Of a stretch of 64,000 bases of DNA, positions 24,344 through 32,727 are shown in pieces. Position 1 is the stretch's first letter, and the number at the start of each line of letters is the position of its first letter. Under the pieces are notes generated by a model. It was given only the letters and a program-made list of their open reading frames with translations. It was not told the origin of the DNA and made no database searches. Position numbers and translations under genes: made by a program. Location of the stretch: assembly GCF_015999245.1 (NCBI RefSeq), contig NZ_JAEAMR010000005.1, forward strand, positions 1 through 64,000. The letters run 5' to 3'. Source of the DNA: Streptomyces sp. AV19 (lineage in GTDB: Bacteria > Actinomycetota > Actinomycetes > Streptomycetales > Streptomycetaceae).

Positions 24344-24646
24344 GTGGAACCCATTGGTACGAAGCTGAGGCCCCATTCATGGGACAGCGAACAGTCCGTG
24401 GCTTACGAGGCCGCCGTAGAGGCGGCCAATGCTGTGGTCGGCGCGCTTAGCGCGCTCATCGCGCGGGAGGAAGCGAAGCCGGCGGCCGAGCGGGACGAGG
24501 GCGCGATCAGGATGTGGGAGGACGAGCAGGCCCGATGCCACCGAGTGCGTGAGCAGCTGGACCCTGCCAACACCTCCGAGGTTGCCCGCCTCCGGAGGCA
24601 CTTTGCCGAGCGTGCCCAGGTGCTGCGGGGGCCGGCCGGTGACTGA
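24344..24646 (+). CDS. Probable antitoxin to the zeta toxin
   Basis: 100 residues from GTG 24344, with a strong CGGAGGA ribosome site. It is entirely helical and charged (AVEAANAVVGALSALIAREEAKPAAERDEGAIRMWEDEQARCHRVREQL). Epsilon-type antitoxins are short helical bundles that bury the zeta active site. The gene overlaps the zeta gene by eight bases, the expected order and coupling. The sequence itself is not recognisably epsilon, so the assignment rests on context. Confidence 0.6.
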   Translation: MEPIGTKLRPHSWDSEQSVAYEAAVEAANAVVGALSALIAREEAKPAAERDEGAIRMWEDEQARCHRVREQLDPANTSEVARLRRHFAERAQVLRGPAGD

Positions 24647-25670
24647 TCCCGAGGCCCTGCGGTACAAGCTTTCGGAGGCCGGGAGCCGCCGGATTTTCGA
24701 GCGACGCATCGTGCCTCAACTCCTGTCAGCGGCGAAGCCGCAACAAGAGCCCGTAGCCGTCTTCCTGGTAGGTCAGCCTGGTGCCGGCAAGACCCGAGTG
24801 TCGCACTTGCTGGCCGAGCGCCTCAACGAGCGTGGCGGGTTCGCCGACATCGACAGCGACTTGTACAAGCCGTATCACCCCGAGTACGCCCGCCTTCTCG
24901 CCGAAGATGACCGGCTGATGGCCCTCTACACCGGCCCCGACGGGCGGGAGTGGATGCGGCAGGCGCAACAGTACGTACGCGAGAACCGGATCAATGCCTT
25001 GGTCCAGGAGATAGCAGACCGAGGCGAAGAGTTCATGGCGGCCCAGATGCGGGCCTACCGGGAAGCTGGATTCCGGGTGGAAGTCGTCGCCTTGGCGGTC
25101 TCGGAACCTCTGTCGTTGCAAGGAATTCTGAACCGCTACCACGAGCAGGTGAAAGAGCGCGGCAGCGGACGCCTGACGGTGCCCGAGAAGGCCGCTGCCT
25201 CCTACGTCGGCATCGTGCGCACAGCTGCCATGATCGATGCCGAAGCCGCCGCCGATTACGTCGCCGTCTACCGCCGCGGCGAAGCCGAGCCCCGGTACAG
25301 TAACAGCCGGGGAACCGACGGGCAGTGGCGACGGCCGCCGCAGTTCCGACAAGCGATCGAGACGGAACGGGCCCGGCCGTGGACGCCGGTGGAAACTCGC
25401 GACTTCCTCACCGTACAGGCGAAGCTGTACCGCGAGATGAGCGCGGATTTCCGACCGCAGATCCAACGAATCGACACCCTCGCCCGGTCCTTGCTGGACG
25501 CCACAGCCTCCCGGCCAACTCACCAGGTTGACGAGCAGGCAGCGGAGGCCACCCGCCTCGCACGCCTGGCCTTCCCAGGCTCTGCTGAACAAGCGCTCCA
25601 CGACCCTCCGGCTACCACGTCGCAACAGCCGCCCACAGACCGTGAAGCCCGACCGGAAATCGAGCGCTGA
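24639..25670 (+). CDS. Zeta-family toxin kinase
   Basis: 343 residues from GTG 24639. Walker A is FLVGQPGAGKTRV. ADIDSDLYKPYHPEY matches the zeta motif with catalytic Asp and the substrate-side residues. VEVVALAVSEPLSLQGILNRYHEQ and GRLTVPEKAAASYVGIVRT match the later helices and the conserved Arg. Zeta toxins phosphorylate UDP-N-acetylglucosamine and block cell-wall synthesis. The chain is longer than the minimal domain and ends in a tail (AAEATRLARLAFPGSAEQAL). That tail is also found near the end of the mobilisation protein at 30531. Plasmid addiction is the default role; delivery through the secretion system is a speculative alternative. Confidence 0.85.
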   Translation: MTDPEALRYKLSEAGSRRIFERRIVPQLLSAAKPQQEPVAVFLVGQPGAGKTRVSHLLAERLNERGGFADIDSDLYKPYHPEYARLLAEDDRLMALYTGPDGREWMRQAQQYVRENRINALVQEIADRGEEFMAAQMRAYREAGFRVEVVALAVSEPLSLQGILNRYHEQVKERGSGRLTVPEKAAASYVGIVRTAAMIDAEAAADYVAVYRRGEAEPRYSNSRGTDGQWRRPPQFRQAIETERARPWTPVETRDFLTVQAKLYREMSADFRPQIQRIDTLARSLLDATASRPTHQVDEQAAEATRLARLAFPGSAEQALHDPPATTSQQPPTDREARPEIER

Positions 25671-25824
25671 AACGCCGCACCTACGAGGGCGCGCACGCCG
25701 TATCTCGCGTGCCGAGCACCGGCCGGACTCGTCCAGGCCGCCCGTCGCGCGTGACGGGCGGCTGCCGCTCGGGATATACCGAAACGCACCCGCAACCACG
25801 GTGCCTACAAGCATAATCCGCTCC

Positions 25825-26214
25825 ATGGCCCACCCACCCAACCGCTATCCGGGGCCGTGCGCCGAGTGCGGGGTACATCTGGCCGCCGGGGCCGGTGAAC
25901 TCCGGCCCGTCCAGGGCCGCCGACGAGCCGTATGCCGCGATCACGACGACCGCCCCGCCACCCCGCTGGACACCGTCCCCCGCCGCGCGCACGACGAGCC
26001 CGAGCCCCCGCCGCCCACCGAAGTCCGCATCACCGGCACCGACGCCGAACGCCTCGTCGTCCTGGACGCCCTCCGCACGACCCAGGGAATCCACGTCGAC
26101 CACCGCTCCCAGCCCCACCCGCGGCGCGACCCCGACGACCCCCGCGCCTCCATCTACGTCCGCCTACAGATCAGCCCTGACCTACTGGCAGTAGCCCAGC
26201 GCGACCTCACCTAA
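25825..26214 (+). CDS. Hypothetical protein with N-terminal Cys/His motif
   Basis: 129 residues from ATG 25825. CAECGVHLAAGAGELRPVQGRRRAVCRDH looks like a single zinc-binding loop. A Pro-rich linker follows, then an alpha/beta domain (EVRITGTDAERLVVLDALRTT, then IYVRLQISPDLL). No family is recognised. The next gene starts 20 bases later, so they are probably cotranscribed. Confidence 0.5.
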   Translation: MAHPPNRYPGPCAECGVHLAAGAGELRPVQGRRRAVCRDHDDRPATPLDTVPRRAHDEPEPPPPTEVRITGTDAERLVVLDALRTTQGIHVDHRSQPHPRRDPDDPRASIYVRLQISPDLLAVAQRDLT

Positions 26215-26234
26215 ATTCACCAAGGAGGTACGAA

Positions 26235-27518
26235 ATGCCGACGGCGCAGACCGTGGCCACCCAGCCCGTCGGGCGGCACGAGGGACTCCCGCTCTACACC
26301 GGCCGCACCGCACCCGACGACCTGTTGACGCAGCGGCAGCTGACCGCCCGGCGGCTCAGGCTCGCCGAGGGCCAGAAACCTCGGGCGTACGTGCGCGTCA
26401 GCATGCCGTACGGAGGCGGTCCGGTGGCCCTGTACCGGCCGGACGAGGCCGTCGCCATGCGACCCCTGTCGCCCCGTCAGCAGGCCGCCATGACCGCCCG
26501 CCGCACCTGCACCGTGTGCAGCACCGCCGGGACGGAGGTCCTCCCCGAGCGCCGCGGGCCCTGGCTCCCCCGGCCCGGCCGCGTCTGCCGCGACTGCGAC
26601 CGTGCCCTAGAGGAGCGGTACCGCCGCACCTGCCGTCGCTGCGGCACCGAATTCCAGGACCCCAGCAGCGTCAACGCCGGCCGGTGCGGGGCGTGCGCGG
26701 AGTGGGTGTCTCGCGCCGAGGACGTCGTCCGTCGGCTGGCTCTGCGGCACTGCCCGGGATGCGCGGTGCAGACCGCCACCCGCGAGGAGATAGCCACCGC
26801 CGACCCGGCGGACGTCGCGCTCGATTTCCCGGTCACCTGCCGGGGGTGCCGTGCTGCCGAAGAGGAGCGGGAGGCGGCGGCCCGCCGCCAGGAGGAGCGT
26901 GATCGCTGGGACGAGCTGGGCCCGGTCCGCCGGTGGGCCCAGCAAGTGCTCGCCGCCCCGCACAGGTTCGCGATCGTCGATACCGAGACGACCGGGCTTG
27001 AATCGGACGCGCGAATCGTTGAGATCAGCATCACCGACGGCGCTGGCCGCACCCTGCTCGACACCTTCGTCAACCCGCAGACTCCTATCCCCGCGGACGC
27101 CACCCGCATCCACGGCATCACCGACGCCATGGTCCGTAACGCGCCGGTGTTCGGGGAAGTCCTTCCCTGCATCACCCAGGCTCTCAGCGGCCGGCGCGTC
27201 ATCATCTACAACCGGGCCTATGACACGGGACGACTCGTCTGCGAGCTCGACCGGCACCACCAGGCAATCGCCCCCACGCTGCCCGGTATTTCCCTGCCCC
27301 CGGAGGAGTACCACCCAGCCGCTGTCGCGTGGATGGACGCCCAGGAGTGGGACCGGTGCGCGATGGAGGCGTACGCGGTGCACGTAGGCCAGTGGTCAGC
27401 GTATTTCGGAGGATGGCGATGGCAGCCGCTCGGCGGCGGCCACCGGGCCCTCGGCGACTGCCGCACCGTCGTCCAGCGCCTCCGGGAAATCGCCGAGGCG
27501 CCGGACCCGGTGGACTGA
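26235..27518 (+). CDS. Zinc-ribbon / DEDDh 3'-5' exonuclease fusion
   Basis: 427 residues from ATG 26235, with AAGGAGG upstream. Residues about 85-210 contain four CxxC-type clusters (CTVC, CRDCD, CRRCG with CGAC, CPGC with CRGC), so several zinc sites. Residues about 240-420 are an RNase T / DNA polymerase III epsilon-like exonuclease: FAIVDTETTGL is Exo I, YNRAYDTGRL is Exo II, and GGGHRALGDCRTV is Exo III with the catalytic His and Asp. It should degrade DNA or RNA from 3' ends in the cytoplasm. The zinc modules may supply nucleic-acid targeting. The role in the element is unknown. Confidence 0.8.
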   Translation: MPTAQTVATQPVGRHEGLPLYTGRTAPDDLLTQRQLTARRLRLAEGQKPRAYVRVSMPYGGGPVALYRPDEAVAMRPLSPRQQAAMTARRTCTVCSTAGTEVLPERRGPWLPRPGRVCRDCDRALEERYRRTCRRCGTEFQDPSSVNAGRCGACAEWVSRAEDVVRRLALRHCPGCAVQTATREEIATADPADVALDFPVTCRGCRAAEEEREAAARRQEERDRWDELGPVRRWAQQVLAAPHRFAIVDTETTGLESDARIVEISITDGAGRTLLDTFVNPQTPIPADATRIHGITDAMVRNAPVFGEVLPCITQALSGRRVIIYNRAYDTGRLVCELDRHHQAIAPTLPGISLPPEEYHPAAVAWMDAQEWDRCAMEAYAVHVGQWSAYFGGWRWQPLGGGHRALGDCRTVVQRLREIAEAPDPVD

Positions 27519-27555
27519 CCCGCAGGCGTCCGGCCCGCACGTACGGTCGCGCTGA

Positions 27556-27623
27556 GGGGTGGGTCCCTCCGGTCGGTCGGCCCTCACGGTGCGGAGGGAC
27601 GAGCGACCGGAGGGACCCACCCC
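27556..27623. terminator. Perfect 20-base inverted repeat between convergent genes
   Basis: GGGGTGGGTCCCTCCGGTCG (27556-27575) is exactly complemented at 27604-27623, with a 28-base loop that itself can pair CCCTC with GAGGG. It lies between convergent genes ending at 27518 and 27747, so a bidirectional terminator is the simplest reading. A protein-binding site or structured RNA is possible. The rest of 27624-27746 shows nothing. Confidence 0.65.
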
Positions 27624-27746
27624 GACCCCGGATCCCTGACCCCAACCACCCACCGTGGCGAGCCATATCGACGGCCTCTCTCCCCCTCTGGGAGTGAGGC
27701 CCGCCGGAGGCACTTACCCCAGAGCCACCGTTACTTGGACAACGGG

Positions 27747-28124
27747 CTAGACATCCGTCGACCCAGCCGCGTTCGTCTGCGGTTGCTCACTCGGGTTGTT
27801 ACTGCTCTGCGCAGGTACAGAACCGCTCCCGCTGGACCTGTTGGATGTCCTCTGCCGCCTCTGCTTGGATTCGTCACGAGGCCGACCCGGTCCCCGCTTC
27901 GACGGATCCCGGAGCTTCAGGAGACGGAGTTCGCTTTTCGTCCAGACCTCCTCCAAAGCAGCCCAGGACTTGATCACATCCTTCTCCCGCTCGGCGAGAG
28001 CGGCACGGGCTTCCTCCACGGCCTTGATGTTGGCGGAGTGCTCCGCCACCAACTTCAAGCGGTCCTGCATCAGTTTCTGCGCTGCGGCCATCAGCTCTGC
28101 GTCTTGCGAGATGTCATCTGCCAT
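27747..28124 (-). CDS. Small coiled-coil protein with AT-hook-like motif
   Basis: 125 residues from ATG 28124. Residues about 5-70 are a charged coiled coil (KLMQDRLKLVAEHSANIKAVEEARAALAEREKDVIKSW). KRGPGRPRDESKQRRQR at about 77-93 contains the GRP core of an AT hook. The last 30 residues are Ser/Asn/Pro-rich and probably disordered. It is divergent to the mobilisation operon, across the candidate transfer origin. A relaxosome or DNA-bending accessory is a reasonable inference. Confidence 0.55.
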   Translation of the reverse strand: MADDISQDAELMAAAQKLMQDRLKLVAEHSANIKAVEEARAALAEREKDVIKSWAALEEVWTKSELRLLKLRDPSKRGPGRPRDESKQRRQRTSNRSSGSGSVPAQSSNNPSEQPQTNAAGSTDV

Positions 28125-28360
28125 GGCCGAAGGGTAGCCGGACGGCTTCCGTCCGCGCCTGACGGCGCGTGTCCGGTGCGGCTGGAGGCTGCGACGCCGG
28201 GCGGTCGTGACCAGCGGGACGAAGAGTGCGTCTGCATAGCGCGTGCCGAGGTCGTGCAGATTACCTTGCGGATTCGACAGCCAGCGGCCCGTCCGATCGC
28301 TTCTCCGTGCCCGAGGCCGCAAGCGCCCGCAAGGTAGCTCGTCCGTCCGCAGGCTCTTCC

Positions 28361-28498
28361 GCAAGGTGAGTCTGCAATCCGTAGCCTTCGACGTCACAGG
28401 ACGGGAGCAAGGTGAGTCTGCAATCCGTAGCCTTCGACGTCACAGGACGGGAGCAAGGTGAGTCTGCAATCCGTAGCCTTCGACGTCACAGGACGGGA
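28361..28498. repeat. Three tandem 46-base direct repeats
   Basis: Three contiguous, apparently identical 46-base units at 28361-28406, 28407-28452 and 28453-28498. Each begins GCAAGGTGAGTCTGC and ends CACAGGACGGGA. A partial fourth start (GCAAG) follows. There are no spacers, so this is not a CRISPR. The location just before the hairpins and mobilisation genes fits iterons of a transfer or replication origin. Confidence 0.9.
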
Positions 28499-28508
28499 GC
28501 AAGCTAGG

Positions 28509-28593
28509 AGATCAGGTCCCCTGATCTCGCTTGACCTCTCGCCTTGCGGCGGCGAGAGGTGACACACTGTCGTGTGGTCCCCACTGCGTGGGG
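28509..28593. other. oriT: Candidate origin of transfer (hairpin cluster)
   Basis: Four inverted repeats in a row: GAGATCAGG / CCTGATCTC; ACCTCTCGCC (28534-28543) / GGCGAGAGGT (28551-28560); CACAC (28563-28567) / GTGTG (28572-28576); CCCCAC (28579-28584) / GTGGGG (28588-28593). Transfer origins of MOB-P systems carry inverted repeats next to the nick site, immediately upstream of the MobC and relaxase genes, exactly as here. The nick position cannot be set by eye. Confidence 0.65.
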
Positions 28594-28621
28594 TCGCTTC
28601 GCTGGGAGGAGGAATCGGCCG

Positions 28622-29020
28622 ATGGCCGAGGATTTGACGGGGCGTCTGGTGACGCCGCCCGGAGGGCGTAACAAGCGGCATTCGGGCGGGCGTCAACACA
28701 AGACCAAGGTGTTGATGAACAAGGAGGAAGCCGAGATTGTCAAGGCCCGGAGCATCGTGCTCGGTGTCAGCGCGCCACGGGTGCTACTTGAGTCGGCGAT
28801 TGGTGTGCCGCCGTTCACGAAGACCGAGCGGCAGGCCCTCATCGGGGAGCTCCTGGCAGTGCGCCGGCTGTTGGCCAACATGACCAACAACGTGAACCAG
28901 ATCGCGCGAGCCTTGAACATGGATGTCGAGGTTCCCGGCAGCCAGATTTCCGGTGTACTTGCCGCCTCGGCGAAGGCGGTCGCGCGAGTTGAGGACGCGG
29001 TGGATCGGCTCGCTCCGTGA
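28622..29020 (+). CDS. MobC-like mobilisation protein
   Basis: 132 residues from ATG 28622, with GGAGGAGG upstream. After a basic N-terminus (GGRNKRHSGGRQHKTKVLMNKEE), a ribbon-helix-helix-like segment follows. The MobC signature region LLAVRRLLANMTNNVNQIARALN comes next. MobC proteins bind beside the nick site and help the relaxase open the strands. The stop overlaps the relaxase GTG. There are 28 bases to the hairpin cluster. Confidence 0.75.
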   Translation: MAEDLTGRLVTPPGGRNKRHSGGRQHKTKVLMNKEEAEIVKARSIVLGVSAPRVLLESAIGVPPFTKTERQALIGELLAVRRLLANMTNNVNQIARALNMDVEVPGSQISGVLAASAKAVARVEDAVDRLAP

Positions 29021-30492
29021 TCCCGAACGTGACCCGCGGCCAGGACATGGGCGACCTTGTCCGGTACCTGTTCGGACCGGGACGCGCGAACGAGCACACC
29101 GACCCGCACACCGTGGCCGTGGCGGATGGATGCTGGAGCGAAGGGTTCCCGGCGTTCGCCGACGACTCGGAATTGTCGGAGCTCATCACGGACTTGGAGG
29201 CGCCGCGGAAGCTGTTCGGTACCGAGGTCAAAGACGGGTACGTGTGGCACTGCTCGCTCGCCCTGCCTCCGGAGGACGGAGAGCTTGGTGACGAGCGCTG
29301 GGCGACCGCGGCCCGTCGGCTCGTCGAGGCTATGGGGTTCTCCGAGGGATCCGGCCGGGCGCCGTGCCGGTGGATCGCTGTGCACCACGGTAAGAGCACC
29401 GGCGGTAACGATCACGTGCACATCGCCGTCAACTTGGTCCGCGAAGACGGCACGGTCGCCAACGTGTTCCGGGACTACGCCCGCACCCAGCAGGTATGCG
29501 CCGCCCTGGAGCGCGAATTCGGCCTCCGAGTGGTCGAGGGCCGCAGGGGCCGAGGCATGCCCGGGATCAAGCGGGGCGAGCGGGAAGCGGCTGCCCGGCG
29601 GGGACGACCGGAGCCCGCCAGGTTGACCCTGGCTCGCCGCGTGCGTGCGGCAGCAGTCGCGAGCACGAGCGAGGGCGATTTCGTCGCGCATCTGCGCCGC
29701 TCCGGTGTGCTTGTCCGCCCCCGATACAAGGCCGGCGGACAGCACGAGGTGGTGGGGTATTCGGTGGCCCTGCGCGAGCGGAACGGCGATGCTCCGGTGT
29801 GGTACGGCGGCGGGAAACTCGCCAAGGACCTCACGCTGACGCAGCTGCGCGCCCAGTGGCCGGAGAACGACCCGGCGGCCGCCGTCGACGCATGGAAGTC
29901 CGGGCAGGCGGTGCGTGAGCCGGACAGTGTGTGGCTGCGGGACGAATCCGCCTGGGAGGTGGCGGCCCGTCAGGTAGCGGCCGCCCGCGAGCGACTCGCC
30001 ACGGTGCCCGTCGAGGACGTCGCTCAATGGGCCCAGGCCGCCAGGGAAACCGCGGGGCTGTTCGCTGCATGGTCGCAGCGGCTGGAGGGCGACCGGCCGG
30101 GACCACTGGCCCGCGCCGCCGATGTGCTCGCCCGGTCCGCGCAGCTTCCGCGCGGTGCCCGGCACCGAGCGGAGACCGCAGGACAGCACGATGATTTGCG
30201 AGGGGTGGCACTAGTGGTGATGTACTCCCGATCGGGCGAGGCCAGCAGCTGGGGCGAATACCTGTTCCTCCGCACGCTGCGGAACACCTTGCGGGCCCTG
30301 CACGACATGCACACGGCCCGACAAGAGCTCTACGCGGCACGGCAGATCGAGGACAGCGCGCGTCATGGTCTGGCCGAGCTGGAGCGCGCCCGGCAATCGC
30401 TCATGGACAGCCCGGGGGCGCCGCTGCCCCCTCCCGGCCCGCAGATCGATCCGTACGGCCGTCCCGGCCCCGGTCCTTCTCTCGGCCGGTAG
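29017..30492 (+). CDS. Relaxase (MOB-P/VirD2-like)
   Basis: 491 residues from GTG 29017. IPNVTRGQDMGDLVRYLFGPGR is the typical start of actinobacterial relaxases. WIAVHHGKSTGGNDHVHIAVNLV contains the metal-binding His triad (HxH with an earlier His). The catalytic Tyr is not certain; candidates are Tyr in DLVRYLFG and in FRDYARTQQ. The N-terminal 200 residues are the nuclease; the rest is helical and probably binds partners or the coupling protein. It nicks oriT and pilots the strand through the secretion channel. Confidence 0.85.
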   Translation: MIPNVTRGQDMGDLVRYLFGPGRANEHTDPHTVAVADGCWSEGFPAFADDSELSELITDLEAPRKLFGTEVKDGYVWHCSLALPPEDGELGDERWATAARRLVEAMGFSEGSGRAPCRWIAVHHGKSTGGNDHVHIAVNLVREDGTVANVFRDYARTQQVCAALEREFGLRVVEGRRGRGMPGIKRGEREAAARRGRPEPARLTLARRVRAAAVASTSEGDFVAHLRRSGVLVRPRYKAGGQHEVVGYSVALRERNGDAPVWYGGGKLAKDLTLTQLRAQWPENDPAAAVDAWKSGQAVREPDSVWLRDESAWEVAARQVAAARERLATVPVEDVAQWAQAARETAGLFAAWSQRLEGDRPGPLARAADVLARSAQLPRGARHRAETAGQHDDLRGVALVVMYSRSGEASSWGEYLFLRTLRNTLRALHDMHTARQELYAARQIEDSARHGLAELERARQSLMDSPGAPLPPPGPQIDPYGRPGPGPSLGR

Positions 30493-30530
30493 CCGAACCG
30501 CTCGCCTTTTGACCTCATGGGATGGAGTGA

Positions 30531-32624
30531 ATGCGCGTGAGCGATCAGCGGATGACGGACGAGCTGTACGACCCGATCACGCAGGCGATAGCCGAGGCCC
30601 TGCGGCTGGCGATCACCATTGCGGCGGTGGTTGCCGACGAGATCGCGCGCGCCCGAGAGGAGCGGTACCGGCGCGAAGAGGCGGCCAGCCAGGAGCGCGC
30701 CCGGGCGCTTGCCGAGCGGCTGCGGGCGGAACGGTCCGCGGTCGAACCGCTGTTGCGCGAGGCATGGCAAGAGCGGTTCTGGCGGACGCCGGACGCGCGC
30801 CGTCTGGGCCGGTGCTGGCAGGCGGCCGCCGAGTGGGCCGGCGGAGACGAATTCGCCCGTCAAACCCTGGAGCACCTGCGCCAGCAGCTGAACAAGCGGT
30901 ACGGCATCGAGGCACCTGCCTGGCCCCTGCACGGAGCCGAGATCAGCCGCATGATCGCGCTCGCCGCCCCCGAGTTCCAGCGGTTTCTGCAGCAGGGCCG
31001 TGCGGCCGCCCACGGCGTCAGCACCGTCTCCCTGGTGGTGCTCATCCGGGACACCGCCGACCCACTGACGATCGCCCACCAGGACGTGGTTGTCGTCGCC
31101 GCTGGCATGCCGCCGAGCGAGGCAGGCGCCAACGCGTTCCTACGGTGGGCCGAGCAGGCCCGCAGCCAGAACACGGACCTAGATGTGTCCCGGTTCTACA
31201 TCGAGGTCCTGGAGAACACCGCCGACGGCGTACAGCAGGTACCGGCGGCCCGGTTGTACGGCCACGAGGCGGAGCGTGCCCGGCAGGAGGCCGTGCGATG
31301 GCAGCGCGCCGTAGTGTCCGGCGAGCAGGAGGCCACTCCCGCCGAGCTGCTCTACGCGCTGGAGCAGGAACGCGGACGTCTGGAGGCCGAGAAGGAGCAT
31401 CGGGTTTCGCGGTTCCGTGAGTACCGCAGCCGGCTCGACGCCGAGGGGCTCAGTGACGCGGACCGGAAACGGCTCGCGGGCAATATCACCGCGATCATTG
31501 ACGGGCTCCCTGTGCTGCGTCAGCAGATCGAAGAGCTACAACTGAGAATCGAGGTAGCCGGCGCGCAGGTCCGCGGCGAAGACCCCGCCCACGTCTACGG
31601 GGGCGTGCAGCTGCGCGACCTTCTTGACCAAGGGTGGTGGGAGACCGCCAACGACAGCGAAATTGCCGGTGTCTGGGACACGGTGCGCGGCTGGTCGCCG
31701 GGGCAGGCCCGCGCCGAAATGCAGGCGCATCTGCGCGAGGAGATCAACAAACATCACGGGGTTCATGTCCCGCCGGGGGACAAGCTGACCGGCGTCGACA
31801 TCGCGCAGTTGCTCGGCGAGTCCACGAGGGTGGACGAGGCCATCACGGTGTCCCTGGTGAGTGAGGAACTGAGGGATGAGGGGCTGGCCGCCTACGAGGA
31901 GGCCGCCGGCCTGCACGCGCAGGCGAAGGAGAAAGACGCCGCCGCCGAGCAGACGCCGGACGCTGAGGAAGGCGCGTCGCTGCGGGCTGAGGCAGCCTCG
32001 TTGCAGCAGCACGCCATGGAGGTCAAGGGCCGGGCCGAGGCCATGATGGACCGCAGTGCGTGGGTGTCCGCCCAGGGTGTGGCCGCCGAGTTCGCCGTCC
32101 TGCACAGCGGTAACGCCCGCGCTGTCGAGCGGCTCACGGAGGAGTTCGCCCGCCGGTGGGCTCGCACCCCGGCGCCGGAGGCCATCCGGCAGTTCCTTGC
32201 GGAGACCGAGCGGGGGTTTGCCCCCACCGGCAGTCAGACGGTGCTGACCGCTGTCCCGCTCAACGAGGAGCGGACGGTGTGGCGGGCCCTGCGGCCGACG
32301 TCCGGCGCCGTGCCACAGGCGGGACCGGAGGCAGAGCGGGCACCCGAGACCGCAGTGTCCGTCCGGGAGACGGCCGAGACCGAGCGGGCAACGGCAGAAG
32401 CTGAGCGGGCAGCGCGGGAGATGCGCGACGCACGGCAGGCGGCCGCCGAGGTGGCCTTGAAGGACATGCCGGACCAGGAGGCGGCAGAGGCCGCGCGGCT
32501 GGCCGCCATGGCCTTTCCGGAGGGCCCCGAAGCGGCTGTTGCCAAGGCGCCTGTGGGCAGCCGGAAGAGCGGTTCCGCAGGGCCTTCCGCATCGCGGGAG
32601 CGCGCGGCCGAACTGGGACGCTAA
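30531..32624 (+). CDS. Large helical mobilisation-associated protein
   Basis: 697 residues from ATG 30531, 38 bases after the relaxase. It is mostly helical. It starts MTDELYDPITQAIAEALRLAITIAAVVADEIARAREER. Two similar modules (about residues 80-160 and 355-430: FARQTLEHLRQQLNKRYGIEAPAWPLHGAEISRMI and ARAEMQAHLREEINKHHGVHVPPGDKLTGVDIAQLL) look like an internal duplication. Long coiled coils follow. Near the end, EAAEAARLAAMAFPEGPEAAV matches the tail of the zeta toxin. It is probably a relaxosome or secretion adaptor. No enzyme motif is seen. Confidence 0.6.
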   Translation: MRVSDQRMTDELYDPITQAIAEALRLAITIAAVVADEIARAREERYRREEAASQERARALAERLRAERSAVEPLLREAWQERFWRTPDARRLGRCWQAAAEWAGGDEFARQTLEHLRQQLNKRYGIEAPAWPLHGAEISRMIALAAPEFQRFLQQGRAAAHGVSTVSLVVLIRDTADPLTIAHQDVVVVAAGMPPSEAGANAFLRWAEQARSQNTDLDVSRFYIEVLENTADGVQQVPAARLYGHEAERARQEAVRWQRAVVSGEQEATPAELLYALEQERGRLEAEKEHRVSRFREYRSRLDAEGLSDADRKRLAGNITAIIDGLPVLRQQIEELQLRIEVAGAQVRGEDPAHVYGGVQLRDLLDQGWWETANDSEIAGVWDTVRGWSPGQARAEMQAHLREEINKHHGVHVPPGDKLTGVDIAQLLGESTRVDEAITVSLVSEELRDEGLAAYEEAAGLHAQAKEKDAAAEQTPDAEEGASLRAEAASLQQHAMEVKGRAEAMMDRSAWVSAQGVAAEFAVLHSGNARAVERLTEEFARRWARTPAPEAIRQFLAETERGFAPTGSQTVLTAVPLNEERTVWRALRPTSGAVPQAGPEAERAPETAVSVRETAETERATAEAERAAREMRDARQAAAEVALKDMPDQEAAEAARLAAMAFPEGPEAAVAKAPVGSRKSGSAGPSASRERAAELGR

Positions 32625-32727
32625 CTTGACCAGCCTCACCGAAAAATGTAACTATCCGGATCAAACCCGATGAGCGAACCAGCACATGTGCCAATCGCAT
32701 CCTGGGGGATGAACGGCGGGCGCGTTG

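Noticed and set aside
28361-28498. CRISPR array
   Set aside because: The 46-base units are directly contiguous with no spacers, and no cas gene is present; they fit origin-type direct repeats.
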